Origin: Rhizobium sp. 16-488-2b
Lineage (GTDB): Bacteria; Pseudomonadota; Alphaproteobacteria; Rhizobiales; Rhizobiaceae
DNA: 64,000 bases
Reading direction: 5' to 3'
Assembly (NCBI RefSeq): GCF_017741815.1
Contig: NZ_JAGHMF010000036.1
Coordinates: 248,001 to 312,000 of the forward strand
Made by a program: the position numbers and the translations under genes. The notes beneath the pieces are model-generated. The model saw only the letters and a list, made by a program, of their open reading frames with translations. It was not told where the DNA came from and did not search any database. How positions within the stretch are numbered: the first letter of the stretch is position 1; every line of letters starts with the position of its first letter. Of this stretch, positions 35,001 through 43,127 are shown in pieces.

Positions 35001-38000
35001 CGCCTGGGCGGTGCTGAGCGCGGCAAGCTGCTGGGTGGTGAGACCCGCAATCGCATTCTTGCTCAGCGCGGCGATCTGGGCCGTCGTCAGGGCCCGGATC
35101 GTGTCCGTCGACATTCCCCCCAGCGCGCTTGATGTGATCGCGGCGATATCCTTGGTGGAGAAGGTCACGACATCATCCGGTCCGAGGACCGAGAGCTGGC
35201 TGGAATTCAGCGTTCCGACCTGGTTGGTGGTGAGCGCCTCCGCCTGTGCGGTGGAAAGCGCCGCCAGCTGCTGCGAGTTCAATCCCGCGATGCCGCCAAC
35301 CGAGAGAGCGGCGATCTGCGCGGTGGAGAGTGCCGCGATGTCGTCCGTGCGCAGCGCGCCGACCTGGGAGGAGCTGAGGGCTGCCATCTGCTTGGTCGAA
35401 AGCGCCAGGATTTGTGTGTTGCTAAGGGCCGCGACCTGGCTGGTCGAGAGGCCGGAAACGCCGGACGAGCTCATGGCCGCCAGCTGCTGCGTGGTCAGTC
35501 CGGCCATGTCGCCGGTGCTGAGCCCCGCCACCTGCTTGGTGGTCATCGCCGCCATCTGGCTGGTGCTGAGCGCGCCAAGCTGCATGCTGCTCAGCGCGTC
35601 GATCTGATCGGATGTCAGGCCCGTGATGCCCGATGGCGTCAGGACGGCGATCTGGCCGGTCGAGAGAATGGCGACGTTGTCGCCGAGTGCTGCGACCTGC
35701 GCAGATGTGAGCGCCTTCACCTGTGCGGTCGAAAGCTTGGCGATCTGGTCCGTTCCGAGTGCTGCGACCTGCCCACTCGTGAGGCTGGCCAAAGCGCTGG
35801 TGCTCAGCAAGGCGATCTGGGCGGTGGTTAGGCCCGCAACCGCATCGGTGCCGAGGCCAGGCAGGCCCTTGTTGGTGATTGCCGCGATATCGGCGGTCGA
35901 GAAGGTCGCGATGTCCTCGGCTGAGAGCGCGGAGAACTGGACCGATGTCAGCGCCGCCACCTGAACGGGCGACAGCGTTTCGATCTGCGATGTGCTCATC
36001 GCACCGATCTGCAGGCTGGTGAGGCTGGCGATCGCGCTGGTGTTGAGCGCGGCGATCTGCTCGTTCGTAAGTCCTTCGATAGCGTCGCCGCTGAGGCCCG
36101 AGATAGCCTTGTTGGTGATCGCGGCGATATCTGCGGTGGAGAAGGTCGCGATGTCATCGGCGCCGAGGGCCGCCATTTGCGCGGAGCTCAAAACCTTCAC
36201 CTGCGCCGGCGACAGGGCTTCGACCTGCGCGGTGCTGAGAGCGCCGATCTGGTCGCTTGTCAGGCTCGCGACCGCGCTCGTGCTCATGGCCGCGATCTGG
36301 GCAGTGGAAAGCGTTGCGAGCACATCCGTGGTTAGCCCTGGCAGGGCCTTGTTGGTGATCGCGGCGATATCGGCCGTCGAGAAGGTCGCGATGTCGCTGG
36401 CGTCGAGCGCGCCAAGCTGCAACGATGTCAGCGACAAGATCTGGAGCGGCAATAGAGCCTCGACCTGCGCCGAGCCGAGCGCGTTGATCTGGTCGGTCGT
36501 CAGGCTGGCGATCGATGTCGTGCTCAACGCGGCGATCTGGGCGGCGGAGAGCGCCGCGACCTGGTCCGTACCCAGGGTGGAAATCTGCAGAGTTTTAAGG
36601 ACGCTGATCTGTGCGGTCGTCAGCGCGCCGATCTGCCCGGAGGACAGGCTGGTCACGTTGAGGCCGGGGACCGCCTTGCTGGAGAGCGCGGCGATATCGG
36701 CCGTCGAGAAGGTTGCGATGCCGTCTTCGCCGAGCGCCGAGAGCTGCAGCGAACTCAGCCATGCCACCTGCGCCGGAGTGAATGCCTCGACCTGGCTGGT
36801 GCTCAAAACCGCGAGCTGCGTCGTCTTCAGCGCGCTCACCTGGGCGGTCGTCAGCGAGGCAATCTGGCCGGTGGAAAAGGTTGCGATGATATCGGTGCTG
36901 AGACCGGGGATCGCCTTGCTGGTGATCGCGGCGATATCGGCTGTCGAGAAGGTCGCCATGTGATCGGCATCGATCGCGGCGAGCTGGACGGAGGTCAGCG
37001 ATGCGACCTGTGCCGGCGTCAAAGCCTCGACCTGGTCGGTGCTGAGTGCTGCGATCTGCATGCTTGTGAGCCGCGGGATCGTCGTCGAGTTCAACGCCGC
37101 GATCTGGGCGGTGGAGAAGGTCGAGATGATATCGGTGGTCAGGCCGGTAACGGCCCTGCTGGTAATCGCGGCGATATCGTCGGTCGAAAAGGTCGCGAGG
37201 TGTTCGGCGTCGAACACCGCGAGCTGAACCGAACTCAGCGCCTTCACCTGCGTCGGCGACAGCGCTTCCGTCTGGTCCGTGGTCAGCGCAGCCAGCTGGT
37301 CCGTTCCAAGGTTCGCGATCTGCGCGGTGGACAGCGCCGCGATCTGCGCGGTGGACAGCGAATCCATGCTGAGCCCGGTAAAGCCCTTGCTGGTGATCGC
37401 GGCGATATCGGCTGTCGAGAAGGCTGCGATATCGTCGGCACCGAAGGCGGCGATCTGCGCCGCGCTCAGCGCCTTGACCTGCGCGGGCGTCAAGGCCTCG
37501 GCCTGCTCCACGCTCAGCGCGTCGATCTGGTCGGTCGTCAGGCTGGCGATTGCGGCAGTGCTCAGTGCTGCGATCTTGCCGGTCGAGAGACCTTCCAGCT
37601 GCCCGGTGCTGAAGCCAGCGATCTGTGCGCCCAGCGAGGTGATCTGGCTTGTCGAGAACGACGAAATCTGGTCGGCGCTCAAGGCTTCGAGCTGGCTGCC
37701 GGTGAGATTGGCGATCAGGCTTGTCGACATGGCGGCGATCTGGGCCGACGACAGCGCGCCGATCGCATCCGTGCTCAGTCCCGACATGGCGCGGCTGGAA
37801 ATCGCGGCGATGGCGGCGGTCGAGAAGGCTTCGATGTCTGAGGCGTCGAGGGCCGCGAGCTGCCCGGAGCTCAGCGCCTTCACCTGTACCGACGATAGCG
37901 CCCGGAATTGTTCGTCGTTCAGGGCTCCGAGCTGCTCGGTCGTCAGGCTCGCGATCGAACCTGTGCCGAGGGCGGCGATCTGCTGGGTCGACAGCGCTGC

Positions 38001-39041
38001 GATGGAGCCCGGGCTGAGGCCTGCAATGGCCTTGCTGCTGATGGCCGCCATATCGGCGACCGAGAAGGCCGCGATGCCATCCTGGCTGAGAACGGCAAGC
38101 TGGTCGGAAGTGAGCGCCTTCACCTGTTGCGGCGTGAAGGCTTCGACCTGTTCGGGGCTGAGCGCTTCGATCTGTGAGGTTGTCAGGCTCGCCAGCGCGC
38201 TGGAGCTGAGCGCGGCGATATGGCCCGGCGAGAGCGCTTCGATCTGTCCGATATCGAGCGAGGCGAGCTGCGCCGTTGTCAGCGTGTTCGCCTGGGCAGT
38301 CGTCATCGCCGAGATCTGTTCGGGTGACAGGGCGGACAGGTTCAGGCCCTTCATGGCCTTGGTGTTGATCGCGGCAATATCCTCGAGCGACAGCATGGCG
38401 ATGTCGTCAGGCCCGAGTGCTGCCAGCTGGGCTGAGGTCAGCGACGCCGTCTGCGCCGGCGTAAACGCTTCGACCTGATCGGCGCTCAATGCACCGACCT
38501 GGCTGCTCGTCAGCGACGCGACGGCGCTTGTGTTCAAGGCCGCGATCTGATCCGGAGACAGGGCCGCGAGTGCCGCCGTACCGAGACCCTGGATGGCCTT
38601 GGTGATGGCGGCGATATCGGCGGTCGAGAAGGTCGCGATGTCCTCGGGGCTGAGTGCCGCGAGCTGGGCGGTGGACAGCGCCTTGATCTGGTTCGGTGTC
38701 AGCGCTTCCGACTGCTCGGTCGTCAACGCGCCCAACTGCGACGTGGTAAGCGCCGAGACCTGGACGGATGTCAGGCTCTCGATGGCATATTTGTTGAGCG
38801 CGTGCAGCTGATCGAAGGTGAAGCCGACGATGGAGGTCTTGGCAATCGCGCTGAGCTGCTGCGAGTTCATCGCCTCGACGTCCTCGACATCAAGTGCCGC
38901 GATCTGAGAGGACGACAGGGCCTTGACCTGGGCCGTGGACAGCGACGCGATGTCGTCGGTTGTCCATGCTGCGACTGCCGCGGACGAAAGGGATCTGATC
39001 TGCGTTATCGTCAGCGTGGATGCAACGGTCGTCATGCTCAT
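32028..39041 (-). CDS. Giant octapeptide-repeat protein, about 2,337 aa, family not recognised
   Basis: Almost the whole protein is a tandem octapeptide, consensus S/T-T/S/P-x-Q/D-I/V/L-x-A/G-L/F/I (for example STAQIAAL, STADIAAI, TPAQVKAL). Ten octads with distinct characters make an 80-residue module: DDIAxF, ADIAAI, xKAIxGL, a variable octad, QIAAL, xIASL, QIxAL, QVEAL, PAQVxAL, SxQLAAL. By length there are about 29 modules. No signal peptide or membrane segment is seen, I noticed no cysteine, and aromatic and basic residues are scarce. The last 45 residues differ: an Ala/Thr/Ser-rich linker with six Thr in a row, then SSQVASVIMSYLG. Ser/Thr at 1, Pro allowed at 2 and Gln/Asp at 4 look like helix N-capping boxes, so a solenoid of short helices is possible; a beta-solenoid is the alternative. 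ATG 39041 follows GGGA; TTG 39068 and ATG 39035 are alternatives. Function unknown; surface or secreted structural protein is a guess. Confidence 0.85.
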   Translation of the reverse strand: MSMTTVASTLTITQIRSLSSAAVAAWTTDDIASLSTAQVKALSSSQIAALDVEDVEAMNSQQLSAIAKTSIVGFTFDQLHALNKYAIESLTSVQVSALTTSQLGALTTEQSEALTPNQIKALSTAQLAALSPEDIATFSTADIAAITKAIQGLGTAALAALSPDQIAALNTSAVASLTSSQVGALSADQVEAFTPAQTASLTSAQLAALGPDDIAMLSLEDIAAINTKAMKGLNLSALSPEQISAMTTAQANTLTTAQLASLDIGQIEALSPGHIAALSSSALASLTTSQIEALSPEQVEAFTPQQVKALTSDQLAVLSQDGIAAFSVADMAAISSKAIAGLSPGSIAALSTQQIAALGTGSIASLTTEQLGALNDEQFRALSSVQVKALSSGQLAALDASDIEAFSTAAIAAISSRAMSGLSTDAIGALSSAQIAAMSTSLIANLTGSQLEALSADQISSFSTSQITSLGAQIAGFSTGQLEGLSTGKIAALSTAAIASLTTDQIDALSVEQAEALTPAQVKALSAAQIAAFGADDIAAFSTADIAAITSKGFTGLSMDSLSTAQIAALSTAQIANLGTDQLAALTTDQTEALSPTQVKALSSVQLAVFDAEHLATFSTDDIAAITSRAVTGLTTDIISTFSTAQIAALNSTTIPRLTSMQIAALSTDQVEALTPAQVASLTSVQLAAIDADHMATFSTADIAAITSKAIPGLSTDIIATFSTGQIASLTTAQVSALKTTQLAVLSTSQVEAFTPAQVAWLSSLQLSALGEDGIATFSTADIAALSSKAVPGLNVTSLSSGQIGALTTAQISVLKTLQISTLGTDQVAALSAAQIAALSTTSIASLTTDQINALGSAQVEALLPLQILSLTSLQLGALDASDIATFSTADIAAITNKALPGLTTDVLATLSTAQIAAMSTSAVASLTSDQIGALSTAQVEALSPAQVKVLSSAQMAALGADDIATFSTADIAAITNKAISGLSGDAIEGLTNEQIAALNTSAIASLTSLQIGAMSTSQIETLSPVQVAALTSVQFSALSAEDIATFSTADIAAITNKGLPGLGTDAVAGLTTAQIALLSTSALASLTSGQVAALGTDQIAKLSTAQVKALTSAQVAALGDNVAILSTGQIAVLTPSGITGLTSDQIDALSSMQLGALSTSQMAAMTTKQVAGLSTGDMAGLTTQQLAAMSSSGVSGLSTSQVAALSNTQILALSTKQMAALSSSQVGALRTDDIAALSTAQIAALSVGGIAGLNSQQLAALSTAQAEALTTNQVGTLNSSQLSVLGPDDVVTFSTKDIAAITSSALGGMSTDTIRALTTAQIAALSKNAIAGLTTQQLAALSTAQAEALTSSQISGLSSSQLAALTADDIATFSTKDMAAIGSSAIIGLSTGTIAALSSSQIAALNTAAITGMTTGQISALRTDQVEALTSAQIGALSSKQTAALSTDDIAILSAKNIAAINSGAIAGLSAAALATLTTSQIAALSTAGIAGLTVDLISALSSDQIGALTTSQIAALSSRQIGALGTDDLASLTTAQVAALSTTGIPGLSSDQIAALSTDQTEALTSLQVGALNSRQIAALGTDDLSHFSTADIAAIGSGAILGLSTAAISALSTAQIVAMSSAGISGLSSGQMAALGSNQVEVLTTAQIGALSSKQVAALATDRIAALSIDQIAAFGTAGIAGLTSDQIGALSVRQVEAFTSVQVGALNSKQIAALGTDDLDSFSTADMAAITSSAIAGISTSAIASLSGDQISALSPTGIAGLTSDQIGALRTNQVEALTTAQVGALTSKQIAALNTADIGAFSPEQIAALSTAGIAGLSTSQLVALHSDQMEALTSIQIGALSSRQVAVLTSGNLDSFTTAEIAAISSSAISGLSTAALASLSPSQIAALSTAGIAGLSTDQIAALSVDQAEALTSLQVGALSSKQIAALGTDDLDSFSTADIAAISSAAISGLSPTTISSLSAEQIGALSTAGIAGLSTAQIAALSTSQVEMLSTGQIGALGSAQVAALSTGDIAVLSVEQVAALSAKGIAGLGSAQAGALNIDQMEKLSTSQIAALSSDALKGLTSSSLDALTPAKLAAISSGAMKGLSTDFIASLSTEEIAALGSSGVSGLTSDQIHALSTDQFSTFSTDQIAALSSTGLAGLTTDQLQTLSTEEFAAITPASIKGLTTALFSTLPSNDIAALTTGQVAALSYSQVVAMSSAQIGMLSTTQIGALNVVQAAALGQDDLAGFSPESIIALSSSAVSGLSTRALSALTVSQAEAFTPAQINAMTSAQVQALTNGPLSGASAAAATTTTTTATTPSETTTSAAASPDTSESSQVASVIMSYLG
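32200..38980 (-). repeat. 24-bp repeats nested in 240-bp higher-order repeats
   Basis: At the DNA level the octads are 24-bp units and the modules are 240-bp units. The landmark GTGATYGCSGCGATATC-like segment recurs near 35875, 36115 and 36355 (exact 240-bp steps) and again near 36681, 36921 and 37161 (240 bp). Between these runs the step is 327 bp, and the next is 231 bp, so there are local insertions or deletions that keep frame. This is a coding repeat array, not a mobile element. Confidence 0.9.
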
Positions 39042-39783
39042 CAATCCCAAATGTTCAAATGGCGTCAATAAAAAGCCAGGTCGAAAGCCCGATAGCGAAC
39101 GGCAGGCGGCTTTCGGCCCAAGGTCTGAATGAGGAATCGGTCACCCAAGCCCGCGCAGCTAAGAGCCGAAGGTAGGTTGTGTGGCTTGTCTGAACCTGAA
39201 ATTGCAGGTGGTCTCTCCCCAAACAGGGGCCGTGCCCGCTGCCGGGAAGAAGGTTAAGTCGTGGGCCTTGCCCGCAGCTGGTGTCGTCCTGCGCCTTCGC
39301 GCGGGCACGATCACCGACCGCGAAATCGCGTGGCGCCGGCAATTTCACACATGTCCAAAATTATCACGCAATTGTCATATCAAGGAATCACGGCTCCACT
39401 ACACGGCGACGCAAAGCGATAGGATTTGCGCATGCCAAAGAGTGGACGAATGAACGTGTATGGGACGGCTCTCTCCGTGCCCTGCATCTTTACCGAGAAC
39501 GACAACGGCGGAACCATCCGCGGATGTCCGCGATTTCTCGCGCTCGTGGCCGGAAAGCAGAGCATCCGGCTGCTCGATACGATCAGCGGCAGATCCACGC
39601 CGATCGCTCTTCACCGTATCGATCGACGTGGCAGGGCGCGGTTTCGCTGGCTCTGACCTCGCATTGAGACCGGGGCTCGTCCGCTCGGACTAAGCCGTCT
39701 CCCGCAAGCACGACTGGTCAGGAAAAGCCTGATTTTTGCCGCCCGGCCTTTCCCATGCTGCATTGCACTCTAGCTGATGTCGT
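39042..39783. other. Intergenic region between the repeat gene and mscS
   Basis: About 740 bp. It must hold the promoter of the repeat gene (minus) and of mscS (plus). The only plausible coding piece is a small plus-strand frame ending at 39656. No strong terminator or palindrome was found. Confidence 0.4.
39450..39656 (+). CDS. Possible small protein, 68 aa
   Basis: An open frame starting MNVYGTALSVPCIFTENDNG (an in-frame ATG at 39432 is also possible) and ending RGRARFRWL. It is basic at the C-terminus, with no membrane helix. Purine-rich AAAGAGTGGACG lies upstream of ATG 39450 but is not a clear binding site. It has overlapping open frames in the other phases, so it may be spurious. No family recognised. 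Confidence 0.3.
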   Translation: MNVYGTALSVPCIFTENDNGGTIRGCPRFLALVAGKQSIRLLDTISGRSTPIALHRIDRRGRARFRWL

Positions 39784-40905
39784 ATGGAACGCCTCATTCT
39801 CGACTTTCAGGAAGCAACCGCATGGTTGCCCGCTTGGCTGGTCAGCATCGGTGTCCTTGCTGCCGCCTTGGCCGTGGGCCTGATGATCCATCGCCTCGCT
39901 TTTCGCTTTCTGAGCCGCGTGGTCGAAACGCGGGACCTGTTCTGGCGGTCGCTGGTTTCGCGCGGTCGCCGGCCGCTCAGGCTCAGCATTCTGACGATGA
40001 CCCTTTCGCTCGGCGCCACCATCGCGCCGCTGACGACGCCGCAGGCGGAGTTCATCCGCCACATCCTGCTCTTGGGCTTCATCGCCGTCGTCGGCTGGAT
40101 CAGCAAAACCACGCTGCACATCTGGATGACCGTCTATCTGCGCCGCTTCAAGCTCGACGCTGAAGACAATCTGCTAGCGCGCACCCACGTCACCCAATCG
40201 CGCATCGGCGAGCGCATCGCCGCCTTCATGATCGTTGCCATCACGATCGCGGCGGGGCTGATGACCTTTCCGGCCGTGCAGCAATATGGCGTGAGCCTGC
40301 TCGCATCGGCCGGCGTTGCCGGCATCGTGCTCGGCCTCGCCTTGCAGCCGGTGCTGAAGAATGTCTTCGCCGGCATCCAGCTTGCGATCACCCAGCCGAT
40401 CCGCATCGACGACGCGCTGATCGTCGAGGGCGAGTGGGGCAATGTGGAGGAGATCACCTCGACCTACGTGGTGGTCAAGCTCTGGGATTGGCGAAGGCTG
40501 ATCCTGCCGCTCAGCTATTTCATCGAGAACCCGTTCCAGAACTGGACGCGCGAGAGCTCGGCGCTGATCGGCACCGTCATGATCTATCTCGATTACTCGG
40601 TGCCCGTTACGGTGATCCGGTCCAAGGTCGAGGAAATAGCCGCCGCCTCCAAGCTCTGGGACAAGCGGGTGGTCGCCGTGCAGGTCACCGATTTCCGCGA
40701 AAACGTCATGGAAATCCGTATCCTCGTCTCGGCCTCCAACGCGCCGAAGACCTTCGACCTGCGCTGCGAGATGCGCGAGAAAATCATCGACTTCGTGCAG
40801 CGGGAATATCCGGCGAGCTTGCCGCGCGTGAGAGCCGAGGGGGCCGCCAACTTCAACGGCGTGATCGGCGGCGACGCTGCGGTTCGAGCCTCGGTGCAAT
40901 CGTGA
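39784..40905 (+). CDS. Mechanosensitive ion channel (MscS family)
   Basis: 373 residues. Several N-terminal membrane helices are followed by the pore-lining helix region YGVSLLASAGVAGIVLGLAL (Gly/Ala packing pattern) and the beta domain NVFAGIQLAITQPIRIDDAL. The rest is the cytoplasmic MscS domain (IEGEWG-type segment IVEGEWGNVEEITSTYVVVK, then LPLSYFIENPFQNWTR). It would release solutes upon hypo-osmotic shock. The binding site before ATG 39784 is weak. Confidence 0.93.
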   Translation: MERLILDFQEATAWLPAWLVSIGVLAAALAVGLMIHRLAFRFLSRVVETRDLFWRSLVSRGRRPLRLSILTMTLSLGATIAPLTTPQAEFIRHILLLGFIAVVGWISKTTLHIWMTVYLRRFKLDAEDNLLARTHVTQSRIGERIAAFMIVAITIAAGLMTFPAVQQYGVSLLASAGVAGIVLGLALQPVLKNVFAGIQLAITQPIRIDDALIVEGEWGNVEEITSTYVVVKLWDWRRLILPLSYFIENPFQNWTRESSALIGTVMIYLDYSVPVTVIRSKVEEIAAASKLWDKRVVAVQVTDFRENVMEIRILVSASNAPKTFDLRCEMREKIIDFVQREYPASLPRVRAEGAANFNGVIGGDAAVRASVQS

Positions 40906-41110
40906 TAGCTGTTGGCAGTGCGGCAAAGATGAGCGGGTGTCGGAACCGCAAGACCGTCTGAGCGGCACTCATCGGTCGGGGCGAGGCACGATCTCAAAAA
41001 AAGCAGACCTCCCAACCATTGTTCGGGCGTGTCGCGGACTCCATATACCCTTTGATTAGGGCAGCCGTCTTCAGCGGTCGCCTCCACTTGTTGATTACAA
41101 AGGTATTGCC

Positions 41111-42097
41111 ATGACCGCTCTTTCCATCCTCGAACTTGTTCGCGTGACGGAGGAGACGGACGCCCGTGGCGCCCTCGACAACGCGCGCGATCTGGCCGCG
41201 CATGCGGAAGATTGGGGCTACAAGCGTATCTGGGTTGCCGAACACCACAACATGATCGGGATCGCGAGTGCCGCGACATCCGTCGTTCTTGCCCATCTCG
41301 CGGCAGGCACGAAGACGATCCGCGTCGGCGCCGGCGGCATCATGCTGCCCAACCACTCTCCCTATGTCATCGCCGAACAGTTCGGTACGCTGGCGCGCCT
41401 GTTTCCGGATCGCATCGATCTCGGCCTCGGCCGCGCGCCGGGAACCGACCAGATGACACTTCGCGCGCTGCGTCGCTCGCCTGAATCCGCCGACCAGTTC
41501 CCGCAGGATGTGCTTGAACTACAGGCATTTCTCGCGCCCGCAGGTCCGAACCAGCGGATACAGGCGGTGCCCGCCGCCGGCACCGAAGTGCCGCTCTGGA
41601 TTCTCGGCTCCAGCAATTTCGGCGCCATGCTCGCAGGCGAACTCGGTCTGCCCTATGCCTTTGCCTCGCACTTCGCGCCCGAGCTTCTTATTCAGGCGCT
41701 GCAGATCTATCGCACCCGTTTCAAGCCGTCCGAGCAGCTGTCGCAGCCCTACGCCATGGTCGGCGTCAACGTGATCGCCGCCGAGACAGATGCCGAGGCG
41801 CGCCGGCTTGCGACGACACAGCAGATGTCCTTCACCAACATGTTTCGCGGCACGCGCGGGCTGAGCCAGCCGCCGATCGACGATATCGAGACCTACTGGT
41901 CGCCAATGGAAAAGGTGCAGGCCCAGCAGATGCTCGCCCGCTCGATCATCGGCTCGCCCGAAACGGTTCGTGCCGGCCTGGAGAGGCTGGTTGAGGAAAC
42001 CGGCGCCGACGAATTGATGATCGTGTCCGACGTCTATGATCACAGCGCGCGCCTGCAATCCTTCGAAATGATCGCCGAGGTCGGGCGAAAGATCTGA
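41111..42097 (+). CDS. LLM class flavin-dependent oxidoreductase (MsnO8-like)
   Basis: 328 residues of the bacterial luciferase-like TIM-barrel fold. Diagnostic stretches are YKRIWVAEHHNMIGIASAAT near residue 37, RVGAGGIMLPNHSPYVIAEQ near 77, FPDRIDLGLGRAPGTD and a C-terminal ETVRAGLERLVEETGADELM. It would use reduced FMN and O2; the substrate is unknown. It is followed on the same strand by the YghU-type gene at 75 bp. Confidence 0.93.
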   Translation: MTALSILELVRVTEETDARGALDNARDLAAHAEDWGYKRIWVAEHHNMIGIASAATSVVLAHLAAGTKTIRVGAGGIMLPNHSPYVIAEQFGTLARLFPDRIDLGLGRAPGTDQMTLRALRRSPESADQFPQDVLELQAFLAPAGPNQRIQAVPAAGTEVPLWILGSSNFGAMLAGELGLPYAFASHFAPELLIQALQIYRTRFKPSEQLSQPYAMVGVNVIAAETDAEARRLATTQQMSFTNMFRGTRGLSQPPIDDIETYWSPMEKVQAQQMLARSIIGSPETVRAGLERLVEETGADELMIVSDVYDHSARLQSFEMIAEVGRKI

Positions 42098-42172
42098 CAG
42101 GCACCCTATCCAATTCAGCGCAATCGAGACGGGTTGCGTATCGCATGAAGACGCCACCACTGGAGACAAAGC

Positions 42173-43048
42173 ATGGCCAATTCGACTGAGTATACGCCGC
42201 CAAAGATCTGGACCTGGAACAAGGATAGCGGCGGACGTTTCGCCAACATCAATCGGCCGATTGCCGGCGCGACGCATGAGAAGGAATTGCCGGTCGGCCG
42301 CCATCCTTTGCAGCTTTATTCGCTGGGCACGCCGAATGGCGTCAAGGTGACGATCATGCTCGAGGAGCTTCTCGCTGCCGGCCACAGCGGTGCTGAATAT
42401 GATGCCTGGCTGATCAGGATCGGCGATGGTGACCAGTTCGGCAGCGGCTTTGTCGAGGCCAATCCGAACTCCAAGATCCCGGCGCTGGTCGACCGCAGCG
42501 GTGCCAAGCCGATCCGCATTTTCGAGTCCGGCTCTATCCTCACCTACCTCGCCGAAAAGTTTCAGGCCTTCCTGCCGACGGAGCCGGCCGCGCGCGCCGA
42601 GTGCTTCTCCTGGCTGTTCTGGCAGATGGGCAGCGCGCCCTATCTCGGCGGCGGCTTCGGTCACTTCTATGCCTACGCGCCGACCAAGATCGAATATGCG
42701 ATCGACCGCTTCGCGATGGAGGCCAAGCGTCAGCTCGACGTGCTCGATCGCCGGCTTGCCGAGAGCGAGTATCTCGGCGGTGCCGAATACACCATCGCCG
42801 ACATGGCCGTCTGGCCCTGGTATGGCGGGCTGGTGAAGGGTTGGATCTACGAAGCGGCGGAGTTCCTGCAGGTTCAGGACTACAAGAATATCCAGCGCTG
42901 GGCCGATCAGATCGGCGAGCGCAAGCCGGTTCAGCGCGGGCGCATGGTCAACCGTCTCTCTGGCGAACCATCGAGCCAACTCTGGGAGCGTCACGACGCC
43001 AGCGACTTCGACACGAAGACGCAGGACAAGATCGGCTCTGCCGTCTAA
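42173..43048 (+). CDS. yghU: Glutathione-dependent disulfide-bond oxidoreductase (YghU type)
   Basis: 291 residues. The N-terminal TPPKIWTWNKDSGGRFANIN is typical of YghU/YfcG-like glutathione transferases. The thioredoxin-fold part has LYSLGTPNGVKVTIMLEELL, NPNSKIPALVDRSG and ESGSILTYLAEKF. The helical C-terminal domain has YLGGAEYTIADMAVWPWYGG. These enzymes reduce small disulfides using two bound glutathiones and no catalytic Cys. Next to a flavin oxidoreductase, it suggests a redox or detoxification pair. Confidence 0.93.
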   Translation: MANSTEYTPPKIWTWNKDSGGRFANINRPIAGATHEKELPVGRHPLQLYSLGTPNGVKVTIMLEELLAAGHSGAEYDAWLIRIGDGDQFGSGFVEANPNSKIPALVDRSGAKPIRIFESGSILTYLAEKFQAFLPTEPAARAECFSWLFWQMGSAPYLGGGFGHFYAYAPTKIEYAIDRFAMEAKRQLDVLDRRLAESEYLGGAEYTIADMAVWPWYGGLVKGWIYEAAEFLQVQDYKNIQRWADQIGERKPVQRGRMVNRLSGEPSSQLWERHDASDFDTKTQDKIGSAV

Positions 43049-43127
43049 GCTTTGGATTGGTCGCATCCGGGTCGTCATCTCGGCGATCCGGATGTGGCAT
43101 TATGTGCGGATGAGTGAGCCATGCGGT

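Noticed and set aside
32077..38811. Many long plus-strand open frames opposite the octad-repeat gene
   Set aside because: They mirror the repeat in antisense, have no ribosome sites and share breakpoints with the module pattern. The minus frame is one uninterrupted 7-kb gene.
32028..39041. Resemblance of LTPAQV-type octads to TAL-effector repeats (LTPEQVVAIAS)
   Set aside because: TAL repeats are 33-35 residues with variable di-residues; here the unit is 8 residues in an 80-residue module with no such pattern. The likeness is limited to a helix N-cap motif.
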